This document shows positions 1-6,177 of a stretch of 6,260 nt of DNA, in pieces; within the stretch, counting starts at the first letter, position 1; each line of letters opens with the position of its first letter. The DNA comes from Candidatus Borrarchaeota archaeon. Its GTDB lineage: Archaea; Asgardarchaeota; Sifarchaeia; Borrarchaeales; Borrarchaeaceae. The notes under the pieces are model-generated. The model searched no databases. It saw nothing but the letters and a program-made list of their open reading frames with translations, and was not told the DNA's origin. The stretch is from contig JAEORY010000247.1 in assembly GCA_016840645.1 (NCBI GenBank), positions 1 to 6,260 of the forward strand, read 5' to 3'. A program made the position numbers and the translations under genes.

Positions 1-592
<592 letters not shown>

Positions 593-604
593 ATGATTAC
601 ACAC

Positions 605-621
605 CTTCTTTCTACAAGAAG
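605..621. repeat. Short inverted repeat in the gapA leader
   Basis: CTTCTT (605-610) and AAGAAG (616-621) are perfect 6-nt inverted arms around a 5-nt spacer. It lies between gapA and the first phosphoesterase, inside the presumed gapA leader. It could be a small hairpin or a protein-binding site. No U-tract follows on either strand, so it is not an intrinsic terminator. A 6-bp arm may arise by chance. Confidence 0.3.
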
Positions 622-653
622 ATAATTGATTGCAAAAAATTCCCCTTATCTCC

Positions 654-681
654 ACCATACACAAAAAAGATTTTGATTCAA
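654..681 (-). promoter_or_regulatory. Candidate sigma70-type promoter for gapA
   Basis: Reading the minus strand, TTGAAT (681-676) and TATGGT (659-654) are separated by 16 nt. Each matches the consensus hexamers at four of six positions. It would give a leader of about 70 nt before gapA. A local promoter makes sense because gapA is no longer adjacent to the ribosomal operon. It partly overlaps the region just before the first phosphoesterase start. Visual match only. Confidence 0.3.
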
Positions 682-692
682 AAAGTAAAATT

Positions 693-1568
693 ATGATTAC
701 CCTTGCTTTTCTTTTGATTACAGCATTTCTTCCCGCACAAGAGGCTGTTACCTTTTTTATCGCTGCAGACCCACATGTTGGTCGACATCAATTCGAAGAT
801 AATGAAGATGTTAACAAACGAGCTATTGAGGATATGAACTCACTTCCTGGCGCCTTGTATCCAGAAGAGGAAAACAAAACAGTAGACATTCCTCGAGGTG
901 TGCTCGTTGCTGGTGATTTAATTGGAGACCTGCACGAACACTGGGATGGATTTTGGCTGGGCAAATGGCATGAAGGATTCGACAACCTCTATCAAGTCAA
1001 TGGGAAAGGTTTGCTTCGCTATCCTGTTTATGAAGGATATGGAAACCATGACTTCCAATTTTTCTCTGAACGTGTACTCGCAGGAATTTATATTCGCAAC
1101 ATATATCGATCAACTCCTGTCAAAACAAGCGACAATGGCCTCCATTACTCATGGGATTGGGATGATATTCACTTTATTAACCTCAACCTCTATCCAGGAG
1201 GCTATGGACGAGCCGAATATAGCCTTAATTTTCTCAAATATGACCTGCAAAATAATCTCGCAAGACCCAATCAACCCGTCATTATCTACCATCATTATTC
1301 GTATGATAGTTCACTGCTTTGGTGGTCTGAGCAAGAGCGCGAAGAAGCGTATGAGGCGATGAAAGGATACAATATTATTGCCATTTTTACAGGACATGAA
1401 CATCGCTCAGATCATTATCGTTGGCACAACATCCCGATCTTTGCCATTCCCAATACCTATGAACAGCTTCAATACTACGTTTGTCAAGTTACCGACAATG
1501 CCCTCCATGTCTACAAGCGAAAAAATGGACAATGGGATGGCAAGTGGCAAACGAGCCTTAACCGCTAA
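693..1568 (+). CDS. Exported calcineurin-like metallophosphoesterase (paralog P1)
   Basis: A 291-residue protein with all the dinuclear-metal motifs of the calcineurin-like phosphoesterase fold: D26-x-H28 in AADPHVG, G74-D75 in VAGDL, G117-N118-H119-D120, H200/H201 in VIIYHH, and G234-H-x-H237 in TGHEH. Substrate is unknown; the family hydrolyses phosphomonoesters or phosphodiesters. The N-terminus MITLAFLLITAFLPAQEA is hydrophobic and looks like a signal peptide, cut perhaps after Ala15. That suggests a periplasmic or secreted enzyme. The ATG at 693 was chosen by alignment with the second copy (4992-5864). A TTG at 630 in frame would add 21 residues including several lysines, which would supply the positive n-region missing from the short form; neither start has a clear Shine-Dalgarno. 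Roughly half of residues match the second copy by eye, including LHYSWDW and HFINLNLYPG (residues 140-158). Unlike that copy it has no adjacent two-helix membrane gene. Confidence 0.85.
   Translation: MITLAFLLITAFLPAQEAVTFFIAADPHVGRHQFEDNEDVNKRAIEDMNSLPGALYPEEENKTVDIPRGVLVAGDLIGDLHEHWDGFWLGKWHEGFDNLYQVNGKGLLRYPVYEGYGNHDFQFFSERVLAGIYIRNIYRSTPVKTSDNGLHYSWDWDDIHFINLNLYPGGYGRAEYSLNFLKYDLQNNLARPNQPVIIYHHYSYDSSLLWWSEQEREEAYEAMKGYNIIAIFTGHEHRSDHYRWHNIPIFAIPNTYEQLQYYVCQVTDNALHVYKRKNGQWDGKWQTSLNR
750..769 (+). repeat. 20-nt identity shared with the second phosphoesterase copy
   Basis: These 20 bases recur exactly at 5052-5071. They encode the conserved (T)FFIAAD strand leading into the first metal-binding motif of P1 and P2. 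This is paralog conservation rather than a mobile repeat, but it gives a short direct repeat about 4.3 kb apart. Confidence 0.7.
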
Positions 1569-1628
1569 TTGTAAAACCACAATTTATACCGGTTATGATT
1601 AGTGTAAATTTCTCGGATTGTTTAGACA

Positions 1629-1634
1629 TATAAT
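1629..1634 (+). promoter_or_regulatory. Candidate -10 element upstream of the ribonucleotide reductase
   Basis: A perfect TATAAT lies about 56 nt before the reductase ATG in an AT-rich stretch. No good -35 hexamer is found 16-18 nt upstream (1605-1612 reads TAAATTTC). A second weak possibility is TTGCTT (1644-1649) with TATAAA (1665-1670), but its spacer is only 15 nt. The 122-nt gap after the phosphoesterase fits a separate promoter. Confidence 0.35.
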
Positions 1635-1690
1635 AAAATTTTCTTGCTTTTTATCTTGTTTTTATATAAAAATTAAAGAAAAGGTTAGTT

Positions 1691-3412
1691 ATGAACATTC
1701 AAAACGACACATTTAATTTATATAATAATCCTCACGCGTTGACATTGCTTCATAAAAGAGAAATCCTTCAAGGAGAAGAAACTCTTACTGATCTTTTTAC
1801 AAGAGTTGTTAATACTCTTGTTGATATTGAAGACCTTTTCAATACATCAGAAGATAAAAAAAAGAAACTGCGGAACAAAACTTACCAAGCCATCGCTAAA
1901 CAAGAAATTATTTTTGGATCTCCTATATTAACCAATGCAGGAAGAACAAGTACACCAACAGGCGCCTGTACTGTTATCCCTATTGATCTTCGACAAAAAC
2001 AAGAAGTTTTACAAAAAATTATCGAGCCATATTATCAAAGCGGCATGGGCAGCGGATTTGACCTCACTGAAACAGAAAATCCTGTAGAAACGTTAAAAAC
2101 CCTCAATGCTATCTCCCACAACTTATGCAAGACATGTAAACGACCTCCTGCAGGCCTGGCCCTTCTCTCTGTTGAACACCGAGATATTCTTGAATTCGTT
2201 GAACTCAAAAAATCAGCAAATTTCCTTGAATGGCATTTGAACTTATCAGTCGGCATTACCGATTCCTTCATGGAAAAGCTGACAAATCCAAATACACCGA
2301 CCGATCAAAAGGAACAAGTACAACTAATATTTAACAAAATAGTAGAATCTGCTCACTACTGTGGAGAGCCTGGCATCCTCTTTGTTGACAGATTTGAAGA
2401 ACACAATCCTGTTCCTGATTTCAAATACAAAAGCGTAGCTCCTTGTGCTGAAGTTGCCATGTCTCCAGGCGAAGTCTGTCAATTTAGCTATATCAATCTT
2501 GCAGCACTTCTTTCTAAAACAGACGATGGGTCTCTTTCCTTTGATTTTCAAAGACTGGTCAAAGTGACGCGTCTTTTAACACGCCTTCTTGACAATTCCG
2601 TCGAAATCTCTATCCAAAATGCCATTGCCAATCCAGAGGCTATCGCTGAAAAAAGAAAAATCGGAATAGGCGTATGTGGATTTGCAGATCTCTTGCTTAA
2701 ACTTGGTATGCCCTATGGATCCAAAGAATCTCAACAGCTTATTGCTGAAATCTTAAGTATAATTAATTACCATTCGAAAACAAGCTCCATAAAACTAGGT
2801 CAATCCAAGGGCGTTTTTCCAAGCTTTACCAAAAGTCGCTATCAACAAACAGAATGGACTGAGCGATTCGGCCAATACCCAACTCAACATATTACTACAA
2901 AAATGTGGCAGCAATTGGCTCAGAAAATTGCAACTCAAGGACTGAGAAACGCTAGCACCACAGCATTGCCGCCTACAGGATTAAGTTCTAGAATACTAGG
3001 CGTCTCTCAAAGCATCGAACCGCTCTTTACGCTTCATGATTCCGATCAATCACTTCGCCATGAAGCTGTTCTTGCATTACAATCTACAACATCGCCCGAA
3101 AAAATCCAGCATATCGCTAACCAGGGATATATTTCTGATGAAAAAACAGAAATTCCAGATTCCATTTGCAAGCTACTGCGAACTATAACGCAAATTTCAG
3201 CACAAGAACAATTAGCCATGGTCGGAATTATACAACGATACGTAGATGAGAGTGTGTCAAAAACAACGAATCTTCCAAACAAAGCTACACCCGATGACGT
3301 TAAGCAGTGCTTTATAGAAGCCTATCGTTTGGGCTTAAAAGGAATGACCATCTTCCGGGATAACTGTCTTCAAGAAAGACTTCACCTCACAACGGATGAA
3401 CATACGTCATAA
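1691..3412 (+). CDS. nrdJ: Short class II (adenosylcobalamin-type) ribonucleotide reductase, variant active site
   Basis: Reduces ribonucleotides to deoxyribonucleotides in the cytosol. The 573-residue product has the ten-stranded barrel landmarks of the family: LTNAGRTSTPTGAC (80-93), GMGSGFDLT (118-126), FLEWHLNLSVGITDSFM (178-194), PPTG (427-430) with SIEPLF (441-446), and YVDESVSKTTNLP (517-529) with YRLGLKGMTIFRD (545-557). The last two are typical of class II. Cys93 and Cys263 fit the redox pair, Cys252 the thiyl-radical cysteine and Glu254 the catalytic glutamate. The usual NPCGE reads A250-P-C-A-E254, so the conserved Asn and Gly are both Ala. There is no N-terminal ATP cone and no C-terminal CxxC tail, and the length is below most class II enzymes. 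AAAAGG at 1679-1684 lies 6 nt before the ATG. The gene ends inside the Nudix gene on the other strand (26-bp overlap). Confidence 0.88.
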   Translation: MNIQNDTFNLYNNPHALTLLHKREILQGEETLTDLFTRVVNTLVDIEDLFNTSEDKKKKLRNKTYQAIAKQEIIFGSPILTNAGRTSTPTGACTVIPIDLRQKQEVLQKIIEPYYQSGMGSGFDLTETENPVETLKTLNAISHNLCKTCKRPPAGLALLSVEHRDILEFVELKKSANFLEWHLNLSVGITDSFMEKLTNPNTPTDQKEQVQLIFNKIVESAHYCGEPGILFVDRFEEHNPVPDFKYKSVAPCAEVAMSPGEVCQFSYINLAALLSKTDDGSLSFDFQRLVKVTRLLTRLLDNSVEISIQNAIANPEAIAEKRKIGIGVCGFADLLLKLGMPYGSKESQQLIAEILSIINYHSKTSSIKLGQSKGVFPSFTKSRYQQTEWTERFGQYPTQHITTKMWQQLAQKIATQGLRNASTTALPPTGLSSRILGVSQSIEPLFTLHDSDQSLRHEAVLALQSTTSPEKIQHIANQGYISDEKTEIPDSICKLLRTITQISAQEQLAMVGIIQRYVDESVSKTTNLPNKATPDDVKQCFIEAYRLGLKGMTIFRDNCLQERLHLTTDEHTS

Positions 3413-3809
3413 ATTGAGAATTGCGTAGGTGTTGGGGTGTATTTAAGAAGAAAGGAGAGGGAAGGTTGTGAATTGAATGCCAGCCCCAACCTTCACATTT
3501 ATCTGGCTCCATACATCGCGGAACACCTTCAAATTCACGAACAAAGACATACAATGAGACATAATGATATCCATCCCACACTTCATTAGTCCAAGGACCA
3601 AGAGTCAGGGAGAGCGCTCTCAATCCTGTCTCTTCATAGAGTTCACGACGAGCGCATTCTTTAGGATCTTCCTTATATTCTAACCGCCCCCCAGGCATTG
3701 CCCAGCATCCTTTTCCACATACAGATTTTCGTTTACCAATGAGAACTGAGTCGCCTTGCAACACGACAATGGCAATACCTACAACTGGAACAGAAGGAAT
3801 TTCAGACAC
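3387..3809 (-). CDS. Nudix hydrolase, NUDT15/MTH2-like
   Basis: A 140-residue protein with a perfect Nudix box: G41-x5-E47-x7-R55-E56-L57-x-E59-E60-x-G62-L63. The box residues bind divalent metal and cleave nucleoside diphosphate linked substrates. The preceding WAMPGGRLEY and the later YHYVSLYVFV (81-90) and EPDKCEGWGW (101-110) resemble human NUDT15 (NYHYVT and EPEKCESWEW in my recollection). A nucleotide-pool cleaning role is therefore plausible; the substrate cannot be read from sequence. The start is GTG at 3809. No in-frame ATG precedes it: the upstream frame closes at a TGA at 3842-3840, and the next ATG is Met38, inside the fold. There is only weak Shine-Dalgarno support. Tail-to-tail overlap with the reductase means the two are not cotranscribed. 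The upstream gap holds an extended -10 promoter candidate. Confidence 0.88.
   Translation of the reverse strand: MSEIPSVPVVGIAIVVLQGDSVLIGKRKSVCGKGCWAMPGGRLEYKEDPKECARRELYEETGLRALSLTLGPWTNEVWDGYHYVSLYVFVREFEGVPRCMEPDKCEGWGWHSIHNLPSPFFLNTPQHLRNSQFMTYVHPL
3431..3494 (+). repeat. Two overlapping inverted repeats at the nrdJ/Nudix 3' junction
   Basis: GTTGGGG (3431-3437) can pair with CCCCAAC (3484-3490), and GAAGGTTG (3461-3468) with CAACCTTC (3487-3494). The right arms share 3487-3490, so the two helices exclude each other. The site begins 19 nt after the reductase stop and lies in the 3' part of the Nudix coding region. No T-run follows, so it is not a standard intrinsic terminator, but it may fold in the reductase 3' RNA. 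Confidence 0.35.
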
Positions 3810-3833
3810 CTTGATACCATATTTTTTTAAACC

Positions 3834-3842
3834 ATTATATCA
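3834..3842 (-). promoter_or_regulatory. Extended -10 promoter of the Nudix gene
   Basis: The minus strand reads TGATATAAT (3842-3834), a perfect TATAAT with the TGn extension that can replace a -35 box. Consistently, no good -35 is seen 16-18 nt upstream. It is placed 24 nt before the GTG start, predicting a very short leader of roughly 15-20 nt. Confidence 0.5.
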
Positions 3843-3877
3843 AAAAAAACAAAATTTCTTGCCCTAAAAAAAAGCAT

Positions 3878-3892
3878 TTTGACATTATCAAA
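3878..3892 (+). promoter_or_regulatory. TTGACA box and inverted repeat before T1
   Basis: A perfect -35 hexamer TTGACA (3879-3884) lies within the inverted repeat TTTGA-5-TCAAA (3878-3882 and 3888-3892), just ahead of the small membrane gene at 3911. No convincing -10 sits at the right distance: TTTAAA at 3898-3903 gives a 13-nt spacer. It could be a promoter with a degenerate -10, or an operator serving the divergent Nudix/T1 pair. Confidence 0.3.
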
Positions 3893-3910
3893 TAAACTTT
3901 AAAAGGCCAT

Positions 3911-4207
3911 ATGTCCCTTATGAATATCTTCGCCACACCATTACCAAGTAATTCAATATCCTATATTGATGAAATCAAGTCGTGGGTAACGCCTACAACT
4001 CTGACAATTGCACATGTAGCAGTCACCATTCTAGGAATAAGCTCAGTCCTGTTTTTTGGTTATATGGGATTCCAATGTTCAGTAAACGTTAACGAGCAAA
4101 CACTACTAGCCTTTAATGCCCAAAATTTCACCTTTGCTCTAGGATGCATGTGGACTAGTATCGCTCTTAATATCCAACTCGTTTGGGCCAGAGTTTCACT
4201 ATGCTGA
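3911..4207 (+). CDS. Small two-helix membrane protein T1 (divergent paralog)
   Basis: A 98-residue protein of unrecognised family. Two hydrophobic segments, about 30-51 and 72-94, are separated by a polar stretch. No cleavable signal peptide is apparent. It shares a pattern with the proteins at 4669 and 5877: F-G-Y/W-x-x-F-Q (49-55 here) after helix one, then F-N/E-A-K/Q-x-F-x-x-A-L leading into helix two (68-77 here). It is clearly the most diverged of the three. The N-terminal soluble part differs from the other two. AAAAGG at 3901-3906 lies 4 nt before the ATG at 3911; a second in-frame ATG at 3920 is less well spaced. The stop overlaps the stop of the convergent broken gene by 9 bp. The two closely placed helices resemble the bilobed hydrophobic domain of chlamydial Inc proteins, which is inference only. 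Confidence 0.72.
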   Translation: MSLMNIFATPLPSNSISYIDEIKSWVTPTTLTIAHVAVTILGISSVLFFGYMGFQCSVNVNEQTLLAFNAQNFTFALGCMWTSIALNIQLVWARVSLC

Positions 4208-4519
4208 CAAGGCTTTAAGCACTATAGCAAAATACATATAGGTAGGACCACCTTGCATCATAACAGCTACTTGGGCCGCTTCAATGATCTCTTCATGAGT
4301 GCATCCTGCAGCTAATGATTTATGTACATACATGCGAATACACTTCACATCGTTGTGCCAAGGCTATTCCAAGAGCTATCAATTCTTTATGTTTGGTAAA
4401 CAAACTCCCTTCTTTAATCGTTTGTAAAAAAAGAGCATTGAAGCTTTGAACAAGATCTGGAGCAAGTTGGGTTTTAATTTTCTCAATTTTTCCTGTATCT
4501 CTTTGATTGTATATCCCAC
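4199..4519 (-). pseudogene. Frameshifted carboxymuconolactone decarboxylase/AhpD-like gene
   Basis: Read on the minus strand, a CMD/AhpD-type protein is recoverable but split across frames. The start is GTG at 4519 with GAGG at 4529-4526, giving GYTIKEIQEKLRKLKPN. A shift in the A-rich stretch near 4465-4490 moves to LAPDLVQSFNALFLQ then HKELIALGIALAQRCEV. At about 4343 the frame breaks again and continues CIRMYVHKSLAAGC, THEEIIEAAQVAVMM, QGGPTYMYFAIVLKALSA and a TAG at 4201-4199. Restored, it would be about 106 residues with the family's C-x-x-C...H redox centre; the second break falls inside CEV|CI, one base in excess or two missing. Without repair the second frame ends at TAA shortly after CEVYSHVCT. 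Functional relatives are thiol-dependent peroxidase partners or decarboxylases. Likely inactive unless these are sequencing errors. Confidence 0.8.
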
Positions 4520-4668
4520 TCTTTACCTCAAAAAAAATGCAAATAAGTATTGACTCTGCCCAAACATATGTGCCAAATTAACAAGAAATCTTTGAAAAAT
4601 AACTTTGTCTTCTCATTTCGAACCATACCAAAAATGGAGAAGTAAATGTAACAAAAAGAGGTAAAACG
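4520..4668. other. Intergenic leader between the broken CMD gene and T2
   Basis: A 149-nt AT-rich divergent gap. It must hold the promoter of the T2-P2-T3 unit, but I see no paired -35/-10. TTGACT at 4550-4555 is a fair -35, yet the sequence 16-18 nt later (around CCAAAT, 4573-4578) is a poor -10. No hairpin followed by a T-run was found. Confidence 0.4.
4657..4662 (+). promoter_or_regulatory. Ribosome binding site of T2
   Basis: The core GAGG (4658-4661) is 7 nt before the T2 ATG. The surrounding AAAGAGGTAA is repeated exactly in front of T3 with the same spacing (5863-5872), showing that the leaders of T2 and T3 share ancestry. Confidence 0.7.
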
Positions 4669-4977
4669 ATGCAATCCGCACGCAATGTAACCAGTCATGA
4701 ACTCGTTTCTGTTAAAGAGAGTCCAATCAATAAAGAAGAATGTTGTAATTTCGCCTTCAAGCTCATTTTTAAAATAACAGAAGTGGTTTTGATCATATTA
4801 GGCATCGGAGCTACAGCCTATTTTGGATATTCTAGCTTTCAATTTAATGCTGATATCCATTCAACCGTAGTCTGGGTCTTTGAAGCAAAACAATTTCTTG
4901 TAGCCCTCAGTTCAACAGTAGCAAGTTTAGCGCTTGGTATCCATATGATCTATTCCTGCGTTCTTCAAAATTCGTAA
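4669..4977 (+). CDS. Small two-helix membrane protein T2, first gene of the T2-P2-T3 unit
   Basis: A 102-residue protein with a polar N-terminus of about 32 residues and two hydrophobic helices near 33-53 and 76-98. They are linked by the conserved stretch YFGYSSFQFNADIHSTVVWV (51-70) followed by FEAKQF. It is clearly paralogous to the protein at 5877-6173: both begin MQS, and share [AG]YFG[YW]SSFQ, HST.VW.FEAK.F and IASLAL/VASLAL. I recognise no named family. Cys25 and Cys26 precede helix one. It is followed after 14 nt by the phosphoesterase, so the two are almost certainly cotranscribed. Small size, two close helices and chlamydial context are compatible with an inclusion-membrane or envelope protein, perhaps anchoring or partnering the exported phosphoesterase. 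That role is inferred from position only. Confidence 0.82.
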   Translation: MQSARNVTSHELVSVKESPINKEECCNFAFKLIFKITEVVLIILGIGATAYFGYSSFQFNADIHSTVVWVFEAKQFLVALSSTVASLALGIHMIYSCVLQNS

Positions 4978-4981
4978 ATTC

Positions 4982-4987
4982 AAGGAG
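4982..4987 (+). promoter_or_regulatory. Ribosome binding site of P2
   Basis: AAGGAG 4 nt before the ATG at 4992, within the 14-nt gap after T2. It fixes the start that gives a short signal peptide in P2 and supports translation from a T2-P2-T3 message. Confidence 0.75.
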
Positions 4988-4991
4988 CTAT

Positions 4992-5864
4992 ATGAAAAAA
5001 ATTTTATTTTTCTTCACATTGATACACTTGTGTTATGCAAGCGATACGCTCACCTTTTTTATCGCTGCAGATACACATGTCGGCCGAAATCAGTTGGATA
5101 ATAATGAAGCAGTCAATAGAGCAACTGCTGAAGACATGAACGCGCTTCCAGGGACGGAATTTCCCAGTGGAGATATTGTCGAAGAACCTGAAGGATTACT
5201 GATCGCAGGAGATTTAACAGGCGTCAATCCAATCCATTGGACTGGATATTGGCTTGGTCGATGGATCGATGGATTTGATCAGCTTTTCCCAGTTGACGGA
5301 CAAGGAATTTGTCGATTCCCCACATATGAAGGATATGGCAATCATGATTATGAAAAAGATAATGTCGGCATATTAGCAGGTATTTACCTCAGAAATCTCT
5401 GTCGAAAAACTCCAGTCAATACAAGTGAAAATGGCCTACACTATTCTTGGGATTGGAAAGGGATTCATTTTATCAATCTCAACTTATATCCTGGAAACGA
5501 AGGTTATGCAGAACATAGTCTTGATTTTTTGAAACACGACTTAGCACACAATCTCAAAAATATCGAGCAACCCGTTATTATCTACCACCACTACACATAC
5601 TCTGATAATGAGAACAGTTGGACATTGGAAGAGCGAGAGCAAGCATACGAGGTGATGAAAGGGAATAACATTATCGCCATATTTGTTGGCCATAGACACA
5701 CAGTGCATCACAAAATATGGAAAGATATTGACGTATACTATGTCCCTGAAACAGGCCATGACCAAGAATACTATGTCTGTCGCGTCCGCAATAATAAGTT
5801 AACGATAAACAGACGAAAAAATGGCCAATGGAATGGGTACTGGTCAAAAATTTTTAACCAATAA
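4992..5864 (+). CDS. Exported calcineurin-like metallophosphoesterase (paralog P2)
   Basis: A 290-residue metallophosphoesterase with a complete metal site: D27-x-H29 in AADTHVG, G73-D74 in IAGDL, G116-N117-H118-D119, H199/H200 in VIIYHH, and G233-H-R-H236. The N-terminus MKKILFFFTLIHLCYASD has two lysines, a hydrophobic core and a plausible signal peptidase site after Ala16. Cys14 is not in a proper lipobox, so a lipoprotein is unlikely. The mature enzyme should act outside the cytoplasm. It aligns with P1 (693-1568) from VTFFIAAD/LTFFIAAD to the very end, where both carry RKNGQW-x-G-x-W. Conserved non-catalytic blocks (EGYGNHD, GLHYSWDW, IHFINLNLYPG) mark a distinct subfamily. It sits between two small membrane protein genes at 14 and 12 nt, an arrangement that argues for a joint function. 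Substrate unknown. Confidence 0.9.
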   Translation: MKKILFFFTLIHLCYASDTLTFFIAADTHVGRNQLDNNEAVNRATAEDMNALPGTEFPSGDIVEEPEGLLIAGDLTGVNPIHWTGYWLGRWIDGFDQLFPVDGQGICRFPTYEGYGNHDYEKDNVGILAGIYLRNLCRKTPVNTSENGLHYSWDWKGIHFINLNLYPGNEGYAEHSLDFLKHDLAHNLKNIEQPVIIYHHYTYSDNENSWTLEEREQAYEVMKGNNIIAIFVGHRHTVHHKIWKDIDVYYVPETGHDQEYYVCRVRNNKLTINRRKNGQWNGYWSKIFNQ

Positions 5865-5865
5865 A

Positions 5866-5869
5866 GAGG
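5866..5869 (+). promoter_or_regulatory. Ribosome binding site of T3
   Basis: GAGG 7 nt before the ATG at 5877, directly after the P2 stop. It is part of the 10-nt AAAGAGGTAA shared with the T2 leader. Confidence 0.7.
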
Positions 5870-5876
5870 TAACATA

Positions 5877-6173
5877 ATGCAATCTACACATAGTATTTCA
5901 GAAGAAGGACATGCTTCTGTTGATCATGCTCTGAATAAAGAATGCCCGGCAGGTTTCTTAGTGAACATTACGCTTAAAGTAATGGAAGTAGCGTTAATCG
6001 TTTTAACAGCCGCCGCTACAGGTTATTTTGGATGGTCAAGCTTTCAATTAAGCGCAGAGCTTCATTCAACAACTGTCTGGCTCTTTGAAGCAAAAACTTT
6101 CGTTATCGCACTAGGCACAGCTATTGCTAGCCTAGCGCTCACAATCAATATGATTTATAAAAAAAATTTGTAA
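5877..6173 (+). CDS. Small two-helix membrane protein T3, last gene of the T2-P2-T3 unit
   Basis: A 98-residue paralog of T2. The polar N-terminus (1-33) differs most. Helix one is near 35-52 (MEVALIVLTAAATGYFG) and helix two near 74-94 (TFVIALGTAIASLALTINM), with a basic end YKKNL. The linker GWSSFQLSAELHSTTVWLFE (52-71) matches T2 closely. The sharper conservation of linker and helices over the N-terminus suggests that the membrane hairpin is the functional core and the N-terminus is free to vary. The start is supported by GAGG 7 nt upstream, and the gene lies 12 nt after P2. It ends only 4 nt from the stop of rplQ on the opposite strand, with no terminator visible between. Family not recognised; Inc-like placement is an inference. 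Confidence 0.82.
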   Translation: MQSTHSISEEGHASVDHALNKECPAGFLVNITLKVMEVALIVLTAAATGYFGWSSFQLSAELHSTTVWLFEAKTFVIALGTAIASLALTINMIYKKNL

Positions 6174-6177
6174 ATAA

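Noticed and set aside
922..1362. 146-codon plus-strand open frame inside the first phosphoesterase
   Set aside because: It is the +1 shadow of a gene with a full set of metal-binding motifs; the product has no recognisable domain and no ribosome binding site.
1567..1584. AATTGT/ACAATT hairpin after the first phosphoesterase as a terminator
   Set aside because: The stem is six weak base pairs and no T-run follows on the plus strand.
4551..4668. Possible sigma70 promoter starting with TTGACT at 4550
   Set aside because: No acceptable -10 at 16-18 nt, so it is not listed as a promoter; noted only in the intergenic entry.
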